A stretch of 64,000 nucleotides of DNA from Selaginella moellendorffii (lineage: Eukaryota; Streptophyta; Lycopodiopsida; Selaginellales; Selaginellaceae), in assembly GCF_000143415.4 (NCBI RefSeq), contig NW_003314289.1, positions 1,234,293 to 1,298,292 on the forward strand, given 5' to 3'. Positions within the stretch are counted from its first letter, which is position 1; the number at the start of each line of letters is the position of its first letter. Positions 32,837-45,916 of this stretch are shown here, piece by piece. A program made the position numbers and the translations under genes. A model generated the notes under the pieces. The model had not been told where the DNA came from, ran no database searches, and saw only the letters and a program-made list of their open reading frames with translations.

Positions 32837-33553
32837 ATGAAGGCCTTGTGCGTGGTGGAGGGCAATCGCATCGGCGACCAGAGCTGCTACAAAGAGGCGG
32901 ACTTCTCCCACGCCAAGCGCAAGCATCGCGACGGCACCTGGAGCTTCTTCGATTCCAAGGTAAAAGAGGTGGACGATGACGGTAAGACGCTGCCTCGAGA
33001 GCCTCCTTTTTTGCCTCCTCCACGCACCAGCAAGCCGGTCTTGGTGCTGGATCTAGATAACACACTTGTGTCGTGCTTGCTGGATCACCACGGCTCGGAT
33101 CCCGGCGGTAAGGTTTGCTCATACTTCGTGGCCAAGCGACCCGGAGTGGACGAGTTCTTGCACACCATGGCCAAGCATTACGAGATCGTTCTATGGACCG
33201 GCTCTCGCAAGCGCTATGCGGACGGGGTTTTGGAGGTTTTGCCCGACGTGTTCTCTCACAGGCTCTACAGGGTGGACAAGAAGCTGGCGAATTTGGGGAG
33301 GGATTTGCGAAAGGTGGTGATGGTTGACGACTGCCGGAGAGGGGGCTGCCCTGAGACGGACAATCTGATTGTCATCTCGCACTACGTCCATGATGGTCGC
33401 CATGAAGCGTGTAGCAAGCTCAAGGAGGTGGGCGAGCTTCTCGTCAAGATGGCTTTGGTGGAGGATGTGAGGGATGAGATGAGGAAACTGAGGGAGAGCA
33501 GGGTGCTGCAGAAGATTGCTGCTTGCCCTCACGCTTGCAAGGTACGCGGCTAA
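32837..33553 (+). CDS. SCP1/FCP1-like HAD phosphatase, 238 aa
   Basis: A small C-terminal-domain-type phosphatase of the HAD superfamily, usually acting on phospho-Ser/Thr of RNA polymerase II or other proteins. Motif I is VLVLDLDNTLVSCL (nucleophile Asp and acid Asp), followed by KRPGVDEFLHTMAKHYEIVLWTGS (motif II), RVDKKLANLGRDL, and motif III VVMVDDCRRG. One intron-less exon. I start at the ATG at 32,837 (MKALCVVEGNRIG); an in-frame ATG exists at 32,780 but would add a hydrophobic stretch that looks like UTR. No membrane anchor is seen. Confidence 0.85.
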   Translation: MKALCVVEGNRIGDQSCYKEADFSHAKRKHRDGTWSFFDSKVKEVDDDGKTLPREPPFLPPPRTSKPVLVLDLDNTLVSCLLDHHGSDPGGKVCSYFVAKRPGVDEFLHTMAKHYEIVLWTGSRKRYADGVLEVLPDVFSHRLYRVDKKLANLGRDLRKVVMVDDCRRGGCPETDNLIVISHYVHDGRHEACSKLKEVGELLVKMALVEDVRDEMRKLRESRVLQKIAACPHACKVRG

Positions 33554-36289
33554 GTGCACCGTTAAAACTATATAATAAACAAAAGTCTATTCTGTTTTTT
33601 TAACTATTATACTATTTGGAAAACAAATACATGTATTCCATATTACGCATTTTAAGTTTGCACCTCAGCTGATAAGACATTTGTCCGTCCCGTTTTTTTT
33701 TTTTTTTTCACTAAAACATTAGGACTCAAGAATATTCTAGTGGGCTGACAGAAAGAAAGAGAAAGAAAAAAATTAATATATACTTCATATTGTTGATGTG
33801 TTGGTTTGCTTAAGCAAACCAAGGTCACAAATTAAAAGCGTATTATTATATTTAAAATTGCACATCATGTTTTATTCAATTTGGGAATGTTTTATTTTAC
33901 TGCTTCCATTTTGTTAAATTCATCCATAATGAACTCCAAACTAATAAAAGTGTTTGGGGTTTCTTCTTGTGCATGTAGTCTACTAATCTCTCACCTAAGC
34001 TGCTCCTTCTGTAGCAGAACTTAATTATATTTCTGTATACAGGAAATATACTATAATCTATTAGCAAATCATAGTATAATTATGTGAAATATGGCTAAAT
34101 CAATATATATTTTATTCGCTTATAAATAGATAAGTATTTTTAATATATTCATATTTCCAATTCAATAGAAAAGATTTATATTTTTATATATAAGATCTAT
34201 AAATATATGCATGTATATAATACATTAATTATAGTAATATAGCATATAAACTGAATCTATTCTTATATATAAACAAGGGTTTAAACCCTAATTAATATAC
34301 TCCTATTTGTGAATATAAAGAGCATTACAATTTGTCCTTGGGAAGGCAAAACTTTTTTCTAATGGTTTGCTTAGTGTTTAGGATTGTGTTTTTGTTTTAA
34401 TCTAATTATTTTTTCTCCAAATCTAAGATTGTAGATATTAGATTTGTTCTTCCTTTTCAATATTCATTATATTTTCTTCTTTTGCTATACCACACTATCA
34501 TTGATCAAAGAGTATATCACTTGAGGATACTAATAGTGCTTTATTAGATTTAGTGCTATGGGGCATGATTATATTCCCATCCTTAGTGTGTTGCTCTTGT
34601 TAACTTCTATAGGATGTTATTACATAGTATTTCCTAATTTTAGTATCCTACTATCTCTCATTGATTGTGACATCAATATGGATGATGGAATTTGATTTTT
34701 GGAGAATATTCAAGGATTAAGTTTATGGGAAGATGATGTTACAAACTTGAGTAGATTTTTGTTGATAAGGAATTCAATTACCTTGGAAATAGCTTTAAAG
34801 ACAAATTAAAGATTTTTGTAGGGTAAATATCAATCTTTTAATTTATCATTTAATACTTTCTTTTGCCTTCTACTTTTTTCCAATTTTTTTTTTTTCAGCC
34901 TAAGCCACTTTCTCATGTTCCTAGTGTCTTTTTCTCATTTGCAATTTTTTTTTTTAAATATTGATTATTTGTGACTCTTATGATTATCATTCTCAATTCA
35001 ATGTTAAATTGGGTGTTTTTAATCTCTTCATATTAATTTAAATGTTGAGCATGTACATGAAGCTAAGAATCTTAACTTTGTTTCATTGGTAAAATCTTTG
35101 ATTAATTCTAGTGTTAATTATTCCCCTATTCTAAATTTTATATTACTTTTATCAGAGTTTTGGGTTGAAGTTGAATATGTATCCTTAGTTATATGTGCCA
35201 CTAAGAGCCCTTTTTTTACTATTATTGTTGAGGATTTTCTATATTCCCTTGAGAGTGTGGACTTTTTTATTAATTTTCCCTTTTCAAGTTGTGTGTTGAG
35301 GTGGTGTGAATCTTTTATTTATCTTGTGATAGCTGAAATATTTTATAATAATAAATTTTTATTTTCCAAACTTTGAGCACATTTTTTTCTTTTTATTTCC
35401 CTATTTTCACCTTGATAGTTTATAAAAATTTATTTTATGATACTTTTTTTGACTTTTTCTTCTTCTACAATGTTTTTTCCTCAATTTTTTTCTCCTCTTT
35501 ATCCCATCACTTTGGGTAAAAGGGTCTAGCCCTAACAATGAAGTGAGAATGAATGAGATTGATCGATAGGAAGATGTAGAAATAGTTTATATTGATGGTT
35601 ATTCAAGTTAATGAGTCTTAAAGGATGGTTAATAGGTATGGTGTTTTATGGATTGCAATGGTTTTCAAATTTCTTTATTTTAGTTTAGAGTTATACTTTT
35701 GAGGTTAGTAACTGTCGCAAATGTGACTTCGGGTATCGAAAATTATTTGTCGGCCAATCCTTATGGACACTCTTTCCTTACTGCCACAATGGCAGGAGGT
35801 TAGTATTGCTGGATTCTTTATCAACCCCTCTTGTTCAAGTGTTAGTAAACTGGGCTTCGCATCTGTACTTGGCCGGATGAGTATAAGGAAGGAATTCCTA
35901 AGTGTCTATTTAGTTGAGCATACTCGGCCCAACTTGTTAGTTCTCTTTTGCTCTGTCTTGCACTGGCTTGACAAAAACCTTCGCGTATTGAGACTAGTCC
36001 CTCAATATCGCTAGATGATAGCTTACCATGTTTGCCAAACACCCTCGCTATCATGCCCTTTGTGTTAGTCTCATTTTGGTCCCAAATGCTATTTATGGAA
36101 AGTGTCTAGATTTGCTCATTTGGTATATCTACGAAATGTAGAGATTGGCCTGAACACAATGGTGTTCATCCCGTATCCAAATTCACATTCTAGTGCCATT
36201 CCATATTTAGTAAGTTTCGAGCTTGTCCCAGAGACTAACTCCTAATACTAAGGGAGGCTTGGGGTGAAAGCCCAAAGCGTGTGTTCCTC
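33554..36289. other. AT-rich gap without genes
   Basis: Long AT-rich, T-run-rich sequence. The 96-codon frame at 35,086 is low complexity. From about 35,700 base composition rises, and a word shared with the inner LTR ('gtgaaagcccaaagcgt', about 36,264) appears just before the outer LTR. Confidence 0.6.
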
Positions 36290-36842
36290 AGCTATGGGGG
36301 GTTTCAAATGTATAATAGGGATAATGGGTAGGTCGGGTATGGTCGACTAACCTAAGGCATAGTCTAGCTCCTACTTGCGTGCCTGTCCTTGTTCTGTGTT
36401 CGGCTTAAGTTTAAACCCAAGTTCCATTCCATACTAGCTGGTGGAGTACCCATATCCTCGTGTTAGGCCACCGATATGCTAAAATAGCGTTAGACTCTGT
36501 TTGGCTCCGTTTTGCATGTTAGTTTTAGTATTGGGATGCTAGTTGCTCTAGGACTGTTCCAAGTTGCTTCGGGCTCCTGTCCCTTCACTCCTTGGGTTAT
36601 ACATTTGGGAGTTGCTCCGTTGTTCAGTTTTGTCGTTCCTTGGCTCCATGCTTGGGAGTTTAGCACTGTTCCTTCGTTCAATGGAAGCCTTGAAACTTGG
36701 GTTCTGCACCACTGTCTTTGGACACGTGGCATGTGACATGTGGCATGTGTCACGTGGCATAAAGAGGGTTTAAGTTCCACTTCGTGGTGTTATCCTATGG
36801 TAAATCACCATAGGATAAAGGGTAAAAACCACATGCACTACA
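36290..36842. repeat. 5' LTR of the outer element
   Basis: Direct repeat with 49,910-50,447. It contains a dense set of CACGTGGCAT / CATGTGGCAT words (36,720-36,760), a TATA-like cataaaga, and a near-perfect hairpin tatcctatggt/accataggata at about 36,791-36,817. The left end is approximate. Confidence 0.8.
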
Positions 36843-36844
36843 TT

Positions 36845-36856
36845 TGGTATCAGAGG
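36845..36856 (+). promoter_or_regulatory. Primer-binding site of the outer element
   Basis: TGGTATCAGAGG, complementary to the 3' end of initiator tRNA-Met apart from the last base, two bases after the LTR. Confidence 0.8.
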
Positions 36857-38194
36857 ATGAGTCTCGGCGAGTACTATCCAATAAGATTAAGCAACTAGTC
36901 TCGTTGCATACACAAGAGATGGAAACAATGATTCGAGTGGGTACACGTTTGGGTGCAAAAGCTTCACAATAGTTCTTTGAGTATAAAAATTTTTGGTTAC
37001 CTTTTTGTACCTTATGATTTGAGCTTGCTCTTGGGCTCATAGGATGGATTTGAGGTATAACATTTTGCACGAGTTTGTGCTTGGGCTCGTGAGTGAGGCA
37101 CATTAGTAACTCAAGGTTGCACTTTGAGTTAGTAGGATTAATGTTAGCCTATCGGTGGTTCCATAAGTTGTTCTTTGTACCATGGGAAAAAGTAAACTTT
37201 CTCTGGGTTTGCTATGAGTGGCAAATAGGTTGGTCTGTAACTGTTTAGCATGGCACTAGTGGATCCTTCCTAGGCATGTTTACAAGTGGATTAATCAAGA
37301 CTATAGGGATTAGTCTATTGGTTCAAGTAGTCATTGCCGTGCTCTCTCATAAACTTTTCTTGGATTGGACTGAAGGTAGTGCGAAAGCAAGTTTGAGGTT
37401 TAGTCAAAGATGAGACTGAAAAAAGAGTTGTTAGGGATGAAGGATCAAACACGTAAATCATTTTCTTTTCTTGAGAGATGACTCATGTTCACGGTATGCA
37501 ATCAAGAGTCCCTATCTTAATGCATATTGAAAGTGATGGTCTTACAAGTGGTGAGTTATGGGATGGATAGCGGTGAAGTGCTAAACCATTTTATCTAGGT
37601 TTGCCATTGGAAGACTTGGGTTACAATGCTCAATTCTTTTCCAGAGAACCTTGCTATTGCTTCTTTAGTATCTTGGTGTTGGATTAGTTTTGAGTTTTGT
37701 CGAAAAGAGAGTGGCATGAACTTGTCCATGTTATGAACAAAAGTTAGTGATGTTGGGTGTTGTAAGTCTCTATCGGTAAAGTGTGGCATTTATGTTACAT
37801 TTTGTCCAATTGAGTTAGCACTTGATAATCACATAAACCTTTGTAGTAGTGATATGGGCATTACTCATGGTGTTGCTCAATTGATGATCAAGTTATTGTG
37901 ATTTCTATTTCATATATATGTGATAGTGAGCAAGGTGTTTATGAAGTTGCTTAGTTAAACAATGATCAACCCCAAAGTGGTTGATAGTGAAGCTAGTCTA
38001 CTTACATATAGTAGCATTATAGTAGCTTTGACTGGATTCTCGATGGTGATCCATTATGCTAAGCTTAAATTAGTACTTTGTTTCCTTGAGAGTTTGCCCA
38101 TGAGGTGTTGGAAAAGGGTTGTAGCATTCATTTACTATAGCTCATTGGTTGATCTATTAGCACTTGGAGTAGATTGTTGGATGGAGAAGGTGTG

Positions 38195-38891
38195 TGTAAG
38201 ACACAAAATCCCTAGGCCCCAAAGTGGAGTTGGAAAGGGTGCCACGTGGTAGTGGCTGAAGTGAAAGCCAAACGAGTGTAACACATTTGGACTAAAAGCT
38301 CTGACTTGGAAGGTCGAGAGCGGGAGTGGAACTCCCAACAAAGTGCTCAAGGAGCGAGCACGAAGCGAGCAATAAGCAAGGCTCCAAAAAGGGACCCAAA
38401 AGGACCAACACATGACATGTGGAAGTGTCCGAGATGAAGTCCGAGATGGACCCTAGTTGGAGTCCGAGATGGACCCGAAGTGGAGTCCGATATAGAGTCC
38501 GAAGTGGAGTCCGAGATGGAGTCCGATATGGAGTCCGAGATGGACCCGAGATGGACCCGAGATGGAGTCCGAGATGGAGTCCGAGGTGGACCGAGACAGA
38601 GTCCGAGATGGACTCAAGATGGAGTCCGAGATGGACCCGAGATGGAGTCCGAGATGGAGTCCGAGGTGGACCGAGACGGAGTCCGAGATGGACCCGAGAT
38701 GGAGTCCGAGATGGACCGAGATGGAGTCCGAGATAGAGTCCGAGATGGAGTCCAAGATGGACCGAGGCGGAGCCCGAGATGGAGTCCGAGATGGAGTCCG
38801 AGATGGAGTCCGAGATGGAGTCCCAGGTCGAGACGGAGTCCAAGGTCGAGACCGAGACCGGGACCGAGACCGGGACCAAGACCGAGACCGG

Positions 38892-38922
<31 letters not shown>

Positions 38923-39978
38923 GCCAAGGCTGAGACCGAGCCCGAGCCCGAGTCTGAGTCCGAGTTCAAGTTCGAGTCTGAGAGGGTGAAAGCCCAAAGC
39001 ATTCGTCTCCCAGACCCTGGGGGGTTTGGTGAGCTCCAAAAATATAGTAAGGGGGAGGACTGCAATGGAGCCAGTTTGGCCAGGAAAGGCCAGTTTGGCC
39101 TAGGAAGGCTAGACCCAGTGTTGGGTGATGAACTGACCACTGGGAAGTCCAAGACTAGAGTGAATACGGACCGACAAGTGGGGTAGCTTGGTGAAGTGTT
39201 CAAGAGCCGGCTCTAGTTCCCCCGGGAGATCGACTGGCCGATGCTCCCAGTCCAAGTGTGGGTGGCACTACCTACTTGGATACCAAGCGTGGCTCAACGG
39301 AACCTCGCTCTAAGCCCATGGCTAAAGCACCTAAAGGCGAAAGGTGGGGAGAGTACCCAGGTGGCTCGCGTAAGGCCACGGTGTTCCGAAATGTTGTCCC
39401 AAAGGCCCAGACGGTGGAAAGGAAGAGGAGCAGTCCTCTGGGGTAGTGACCAAGGACACAGTCGTGTGGTGAGGAAGTCCCAGAGGACCGTGGGACTTAG
39501 TGGTCGGGCCTGTGGGCCTCGATCCAGTGGTAATGTTGGTGAACACGGCCATGGGCAGAAAGGGACTTTGTGGGGACCAGAAAAGAGATATTGGGGAAGG
39601 CTATTCCCCACGTCTGTGGGCATCCTAAGGATGCTAAGGAGTGGATCTGGAATGATCACTCATGGACGGATGGTCCAGTCCTTGAGAGACGGGATTGTGA
39701 TGCAGGTGGTGTTAGACCACCAGTATGGCCAAGGTAAAGGGGCATGGCCTTAGCGTAACGGGCTAGTAGGTCGGTGGTACCTTGGGGTGTCGATCTTGGG
39801 ACCGGACACGTGGAGCACCTAGACTAAGTGCAAGGGATGAGTGGCATGGATGCCATTCTCGGGGCTAGCAAGTCCCAAGTCCTGAATTGGACTTAAGGAG
39901 GTTGTGAGTGAGACTCCTCCAAGTGGTCGAAGGTGTGGTTAAGTGACTAAAGTAGAATGGAAAAATTAGTTGCTTACA
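38195..39978. repeat. 5' LTR of the LARD-like element
   Basis: 1,784 bp, highly similar to the 3' LTR. Carries a purine-rich tandem array (about 38,425-38,970) and a G-box near its left end (gtgccacgtggtag). Confidence 0.9.
38425..38970. repeat. Tandem 'gagtccgagatg' / 'accgag' array in the 5' LTR
   Basis: Units of 12 bp (gagtccgagatg), 9-15 bp variants (gacccgagatg) and, to the right, 6-bp accgag units. Because the unit is a multiple of 3 and has no stop in several frames, long frames open on both strands here; they are not genes. Confidence 0.9.
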
Positions 39979-42479
39979 ACTTGGTATCGGAGCTGTTCCT
40001 TAGTCCGACTTTTATTGGTGCTCAAGTATATCACTATTGATATTGGCATCGGGAGGTCCTAGGAGTGGGCCTATCCTTGAGGAGTAGCATGTCGAGAGGA
40101 CATGGCTCTCCACTCAAGTTCATGCATGAACTTAGGCGCGATGTGGTGGATAGAAAAGGGGCCAGTAAGGGAACGACTTTGGGACCTTGGGAACAGTATA
40201 AAGGTTTCCTCAGAGAGTTGAGGATGTGATCCAGATGAGCATTTGACTTAGCAAACTGGCTGATGTAATTGTGGTAAACAACTACAGTTGGGATCACGGG
40301 AAAGATGCAGACTCCAAAATAATAAAGGAGTTACAAGATAATCCACACATAGTTGAGGCTGGTGCTCATGAATTTGAGACCGGAATTAATGACCATGAGA
40401 GGTCAAGTACGGATGAGGGCAAGAGCCCTCAAAATGGTAGCTGGGGCTATCTTTTATAAATGCTGGAACAACCCAAGGAGTTGGGGGGTGTACTTAGAGA
40501 TGAGTTGGTATTCTCATCACATGGACAAGTAGTCCTAAGGGGCAAAGGTTGCCCTAGAGAACAAAATCAAGTGTCAGAGTAACACTTGTGAAAATAGTCC
40601 TTATGAATAGAACATGAATGCAAGAAGTGTATTCCAGTGAGCAAGTGCCCCACAAGTAGGACCTTACGGGCTGTGGATTAACCAAGTCCAAAACTGCTAG
40701 ATGACTCAAGTAGAGTCAAGGAATGATCCTAAAGGACTGATGGAAGCATTTGGACTAAGGTGTGTGGTACCCCACAAAGGATGGGGGGGATCATAGGATC
40801 CAAGGATGAGAACAGAGGGTATTTTATCGATGGCAAAATGTGCCATGCTAAAGTAGCGGGAAAGGTGTTCCCAAAAGAAAATAACTTTGACACAAAGTTG
40901 TGTGTGACCTCTATGGTGCAGTGCTAACGGATTGTTGGCATGAGAAAGAGCGGTATTGGTCTTGGCAAAGACTTAGACACAAAGAAGAAGTGTTATAGAG
41001 GTAGGCTCATGGAGCTGATGGTGTGGAGACACTAAATGTGCCAAGGTATGATACCTTGAGGCTATGTCGGTGGGTTCATGAGAACTCCTTGCCAAAGGAA
41101 TCCCAATGGAAATGGGAATGGCATAACCTAAGCTGCAGAGTATGTGGTTGGAGTGTGGTGGCCCAGATAACGATGGAGGTGTGGAAGCACCAAGCAATGA
41201 GTTGTAGGACTTGACAACTATGAGGCAACTAAGCAAAAGGTGCAAAATAATTGGTTAAACGGGTAGAAGGTAGCTACCCAAGCCTTCTTAATGGCATAAG
41301 GAAGTTAGATATACCCTTACGGGAGATAAGTTGCTTATGTTGCGATATAGTAAGTCAATGTCATGAAAGGAAATACTTATTGTCAAGGAAGCCATCATTG
41401 GGAAACCTGAACACTCTAGAACACCAGGAGGTGGTGTTTGATGTCGCGAGGGCAATAGATGAGGCCCAAGGGACTAAGTCCCTAGCGAATGATGGATAGA
41501 AGGTGCTATCCAAATGTCCAAGGTGGCGGAGACAGGAGAAGACTGTCTATTTGAATTGGACAAAGCCAAAAATGGAATTTTGGCAAGGCTAGCGATGGGC
41601 ATGTAAAGGCCCATAAGCAACAATGTAATCTCGGTGTGTGCGATTATAGGGTGAGCATACCTGGATTGAGGAACCACTCCCTAGGCTATTGGGTAGGTTC
41701 ATCCCTAAGAATACTTGCTAAGGCATGATAGAAAGTGCAAAGCTATCCTCCTGGTCTGGAGGGGAATGACCGAAGGAAAGGCGTGAAGCCAAAAGCAAGA
41801 AGTAAGGGGGTAGAACCGAACCATAGGAATCGAAGGGCATAACCAAGGTTGGTTATGCCAGCTGGGAGTGGAGAATCAAGTGGGGGCTTGAGGGTGTTGC
41901 CGCTAGCAACTGTGATGCCATGGAGAGTCTAAAATATGGAATTGTCCATGTTAGACTATATGGTAATTGGAAAGCTTGCAAAAAGGGAGGCCTTAGCAAG
42001 TTAAGGGACAGAGTTCCTTCAAGGTTAAGATGATTCTAGGTAGCTTAGTACCTAGAAAGGCCAAGCGTAAATGGTTCAAGGAACGCGTGAAATCAGAGTG
42101 GCGCAGCAGAAGCGTGGTATTGAAGCTTGCCATGAGGCAAGGCTATCAAGGTTAGGGAAGTAGTTCCCGAGTGTTCAAAGAGAGGGCTTTGAACGAAAGT
42201 CGATGATCAAGGGCTTTCACGCTTGTGCAGGAACCATGTTACAGTGGTCGGATGACTTGCCAAAGCGAGATTGGCAAGTCAGGGGAACAAATACCCTAGT
42301 TGAAGGTGATAACTTCAAAAAGGGTGGGCCATGGGGCCAAGCATTGAGGAGTCCATGCATGATCACAGACTTGTCAAGTGAGAGGACTTGGTAGTGTGGA
42401 GGAACTAGGTTCCTAAGCTATGATCTATAGCGCGCTTTGAGTAAAAGTTGGTGCACCGGCGTGGAGAGTCACGCCAGGC

Positions 42480-42575
42480 ATCCTCGGGGATGCCGTCCGT
42501 AGATGCATATACGGAGGTTGGGTTCGAGTCCCGACCCTCTAGTGCTTGGGTTCGAGTCCCAAATCACTAGGGCGT
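42480..42575 (+). other. Two tRNA T-arm-like (B-box) words inside the LARD interior
   Basis: 'gggttcgagtcccgaccctc' at about 42,521 and 'gggttcgagtcccaaatcac' at about 42,547 resemble tRNA T-arms (GGTTCGANTCC). No A-box or cloverleaf was found. Confidence 0.4.
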
Positions 42576-44075
42576 GGTGATGGTTTGGAATATGAGGACA
42601 CTCATATTTCGGTGGTCATGGACTCTCAATGAGGAGATTGGCTTGGGCACACCGCCAAGCGGGGGATGCCCCGGAGTCATGATGCACGGTTAGATTGCTT
42701 AGAGTGAAAGCTCAGCATATCTAACTTGAACACTTTGGTGCAAAAGGCACCAAAGACGTGGTGAATGAGATGGGGACACCCAGTCTCAGTTGCTATGGAT
42801 CCTTGGCCGGAAGGGCTAGCTTGGGCGCACCGCCAAGTGTGGGGGATGCCCCCGGGGTCATAGTCAACAACTTAGTAAGGTCTGGAAGACCTAATTCCTA
42901 TTGGTAGACCTATTAAGGGGTCAAGATGAGATCACTAGGTGATCTTATAGTTAAACAAGGATAAGGTCTTTGTTTGGGTTAAAGAATATGATTCCTAGTT
43001 CAAAATGTTGATTTGAACTATTGATAAAGGTGTGGCTTGGTCAAGGTGACTAAGTGGGAAGGACACTTAAGGGAAATGAACTACTACAATACAATGGTAT
43101 TATGAGTTCAAGAAAATAGTCTCCAGAGACAGGCCCATGGGTGGGTCACAAGGTTGGGCTAGGAAGAGAGCCTAGAACAGTTGGGGAGACTTACTAGGGG
43201 TGAACACCCTAGTCTGGGCAAAGTAGATCCTTTGCTATGGAACCAAAAGAATACCTCAAGGAGGGAGGTAATGATCCTATGTTGCTTGGTGCAACAATCC
43301 AAGGATAGAAGCAAAAGACGAGTGCCCATGATAGGGCCGTGAAATCCATTGGAAAGAATCCAAGTGGCAAAGTTAGCCAAGGAACACTAATGTGTTTGAT
43401 GCTAACAGATTGCGGAAAAAGAAGTGGACTTCCAAGGATGGATTCCCAAGTGCTCCAATTTGGCAAAGGAAAGGCTCCAAGTGAGGGAGCAACTAAATAG
43501 CCAAAAGATAGGGCCGTGGACAGCCCTAGCACAAATAATGATAAATGGAACGTAATGCCAATGGTGGCACAAAAATAGAAAAGAGGATGAGGGTGCCTTC
43601 GATTAGAGAACTTCCTAGGAGGGGAAGTGGAGTTGCACAAAATGTGCAAGGCAAGGTGTCGGAGACACCTAGGAAATTGACTTCAAGAAGTCAAAAGTAA
43701 ACGTTCCAAAATGCAAAGGTAGATCAATGGAATCTGTGACTACTCAAGAATGAGTAGTGGAATGGAGTTAGAAAGGGTGTCTCTAATGGGTTTAGCGAGA
43801 ACTGAACCAATAAAAAGGAGCAAACCACCCCAGGTGGTCAAGTGAGTCTCTAAGTTGGAGAGACTATCCTCCTTAGAGGATGGGCAAAGCATGTTGAGCA
43901 TTTGGTGTCGAACCATTGACGAATATGGAGAAGGCATTGTGAGCCTTCAATGTCAAACCATTGACAAGTATTGGCTAGGTGCCAAGGATGGAAATGGTAA
44001 CACATGCGGGTGTTACTTTATAAAATGGTTTACCGTTCGGTGAGGATATCGAACTTCGTCTATGGGTGGTGGAGT

Positions 44076-45916
44076 TGTGAGACACAAAATCCCTAGGCCC
44101 CAAAGTGGAGCTGGAAAGGGTGCCACGTGGTAGTGGCCGAAGTGAAAGCCAAACGAGTGTAACACGTTTGGACTAAAAGCTCTGACTTGGAAGGTCGAGA
44201 GCGGGAGTGGAACACCCAACAAAGTGCTCAAGGAGCGAGCATGAAGCGAGCAATAAGCAAGGCTCCAAAAAGGGACCCAAAAGGACCAACACATGACATG
44301 TGGAAGTGTCCGAGATGGAGTCCGAGACGGACCCTAGTTGGAGTCCGAGATGGACCCGAAGTGGAGTCCAATATGGAGTCCGAAGTGGAGTCCGAGATGG
44401 AGTCCGAGATGGAGTCCGAGATGGAGTCCAATATGGAGTCCGAGATGGACCCGAGATGGACCCAAGATGGAGTCCGAGATGGACCCGAGATGGACCCAAG
44501 ATGGAGTCCGAGATGGAGTCCGAGGTGGACCGAGACGGAGTCCGAGATGGACCCGAGATGGAGTCCGAGATGGACCCGAGATGGAGTCCGAGATGGAGTC
44601 CGAGGTGGACCGAGACGGAGTCCGAGATGGACCCGAGATGGAGTCCGAGATGGACCGAGACGGAGTCCGAGATGGAGTTCGAGATGGAGTCCGAGATGGA
44701 CCGAGACGGAGCCCGAGATGGAGTCCGAGATGGAGTCCGAGAAGGACCCGAGACGGAGTCCGAGGTCGAGACCGAGACCGGGACCGAGACCGAGACCGAG
44801 ACCGAGACTGAGGCCAAGGCTGAGACCGGGACCGAGACCGAGACCGAGGCCAAGGCTGAGACCGAGCCCGAGCCCGAGTCCGAGTCCGAGTCCGAGTCCG
44901 AGTTCGAGTTCGAGTCTGAGAGGGTGAAAGCCCAAAGCGTTCGTCTCCCAGACCTTGGGGGGTTTGGTGAGCTCCAAAAGTATAGTAAGGGGGAGGACTG
45001 CAGTGGAGCCAGTTTGGCCAGGAAAGGCCAGTTTGGCCTAGGAAGGCCAGACCCAGTGTTGGGTGATGAACTGACCACTGGGAAGTCCAAGACTAGAGTG
45101 AATACAGACCGACAAGCGGGGTAGCTTGGTGAAGTGTTCAAGAGCCGGCTCTAGTTCCCCCGGGAGATCGACTGGCCGATGCTCCCAGTCCAAGTGTGGG
45201 TGGCACTACCTACTTGGATACCAAGCGTGGCTCAACGGAACCTCGCTCTAAGCCCATGGCTAGAGCACCTAAAGGCGAAAGGTGGGGAGAGTACCCAAGT
45301 GGCTCGCGTAAGGCCACGGTGTTCCGAAATGTTGTCCCAAAGGCCCAGACGGTGGAAAGAAAGAGGAGCAGTCCTCTGGGGTAGTGACCAAGGACACAGT
45401 CATGTGGTGAGGAAGTCCCAGAGGACCGTGGGACTTAGTGGTCGGGCCTGTGGGCCTTGATCCAGTGGTAGTGTTGGTGAACACGGCCATGGGCAGAAAG
45501 GGACTTGGTGGGGACCAGAAAAGAGATATTGGGGAAGGCTATTCCCCACGTCTGTGGGCATCCTAAGGATGCTAAGGAGTGGATCTGGAATGATCACTCA
45601 TGGACGGATGGTCCAGTCCTTGAGAGACGGGATTGTGATGTAGGTGGTGTTAGACCACCGGTATGGCCAAGGTAAAGGGGCATGGCCTTAGCGTAACGGG
45701 CTAGTAGGTCGGTGGTACCTTGGGGTGTCGGTCTTGGGACCGGACACGTGGAGCACCTGGACTAAGTGCAAGGGATGAGTGGCATGGATGCCATTCTTGG
45801 GGCTAGCAAGTCCCAAGTCCTGAATTGGACTTAAGGAGGTTGTGAGTGAGACTCCTCCAAGTGGTCGAAGGTGTGGTTAAGTGACTAAAGTAAAATGGAA
45901 AAATTAGTCGCTTACA
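44076..45916. repeat. 3' LTR of the LARD-like element
   Basis: 1,841 bp. The main difference from the 5' LTR is length and order of the tandem array; the unique parts look about 98% identical by eye, implying a recent insertion. Confidence 0.9.
44308..44930. repeat. Tandem 'gagtccgagatg' / 'accgag' array in the 3' LTR
   Basis: Same unit types as in the 5' LTR but with a different number and order of variants, showing slippage or conversion after insertion. Confidence 0.9.

Larger units (their letters stand above)
38195..45916. mobile_element. Nested non-autonomous LARD-like LTR element
   Basis: LTRs 38,195-39,978 and 44,076-45,916 start TGTAAG/TGTGAG and end CTTACA. The element is flanked by GTGTG on both sides (38,190-38,194 and 45,917-45,921), a perfect 5-bp target duplication. 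The primer-binding site 'tggtatcggagctg' lies at 39,982. The 4.1-kb interior has no gag, protease, RT or integrase frame longer than about 146 codons and no motif, so it must use proteins of another element. Long LTRs plus a long non-coding interior fit the LARD class. Confidence 0.9.

Noticed and set aside
35086-35376. 96-codon hydrophobic frame in the AT-rich gap
   Set aside because: Composition alone (T-rich) explains Phe/Leu/Ile content; no conserved features.
38292-39203. Long frames on both strands of the LTR arrays (also 44,173-45,141)
   Set aside because: They are translations of 12-bp and 6-bp tandem repeats inside LTRs and are open in several frames at once. No start context, domain or conservation beyond the repeat.
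42480-42575. A full tRNA gene at the T-arm-like words in the LARD interior
   Set aside because: Only T-arm-like words are present; I could not fold an acceptor stem, D-arm and anticodon arm around them.
40271-43937. Search for gag/pol in the LARD interior
   Set aside because: Frames are all below about 150 codons and none shows zinc-knuckle, protease, YxDD or integrase motifs.
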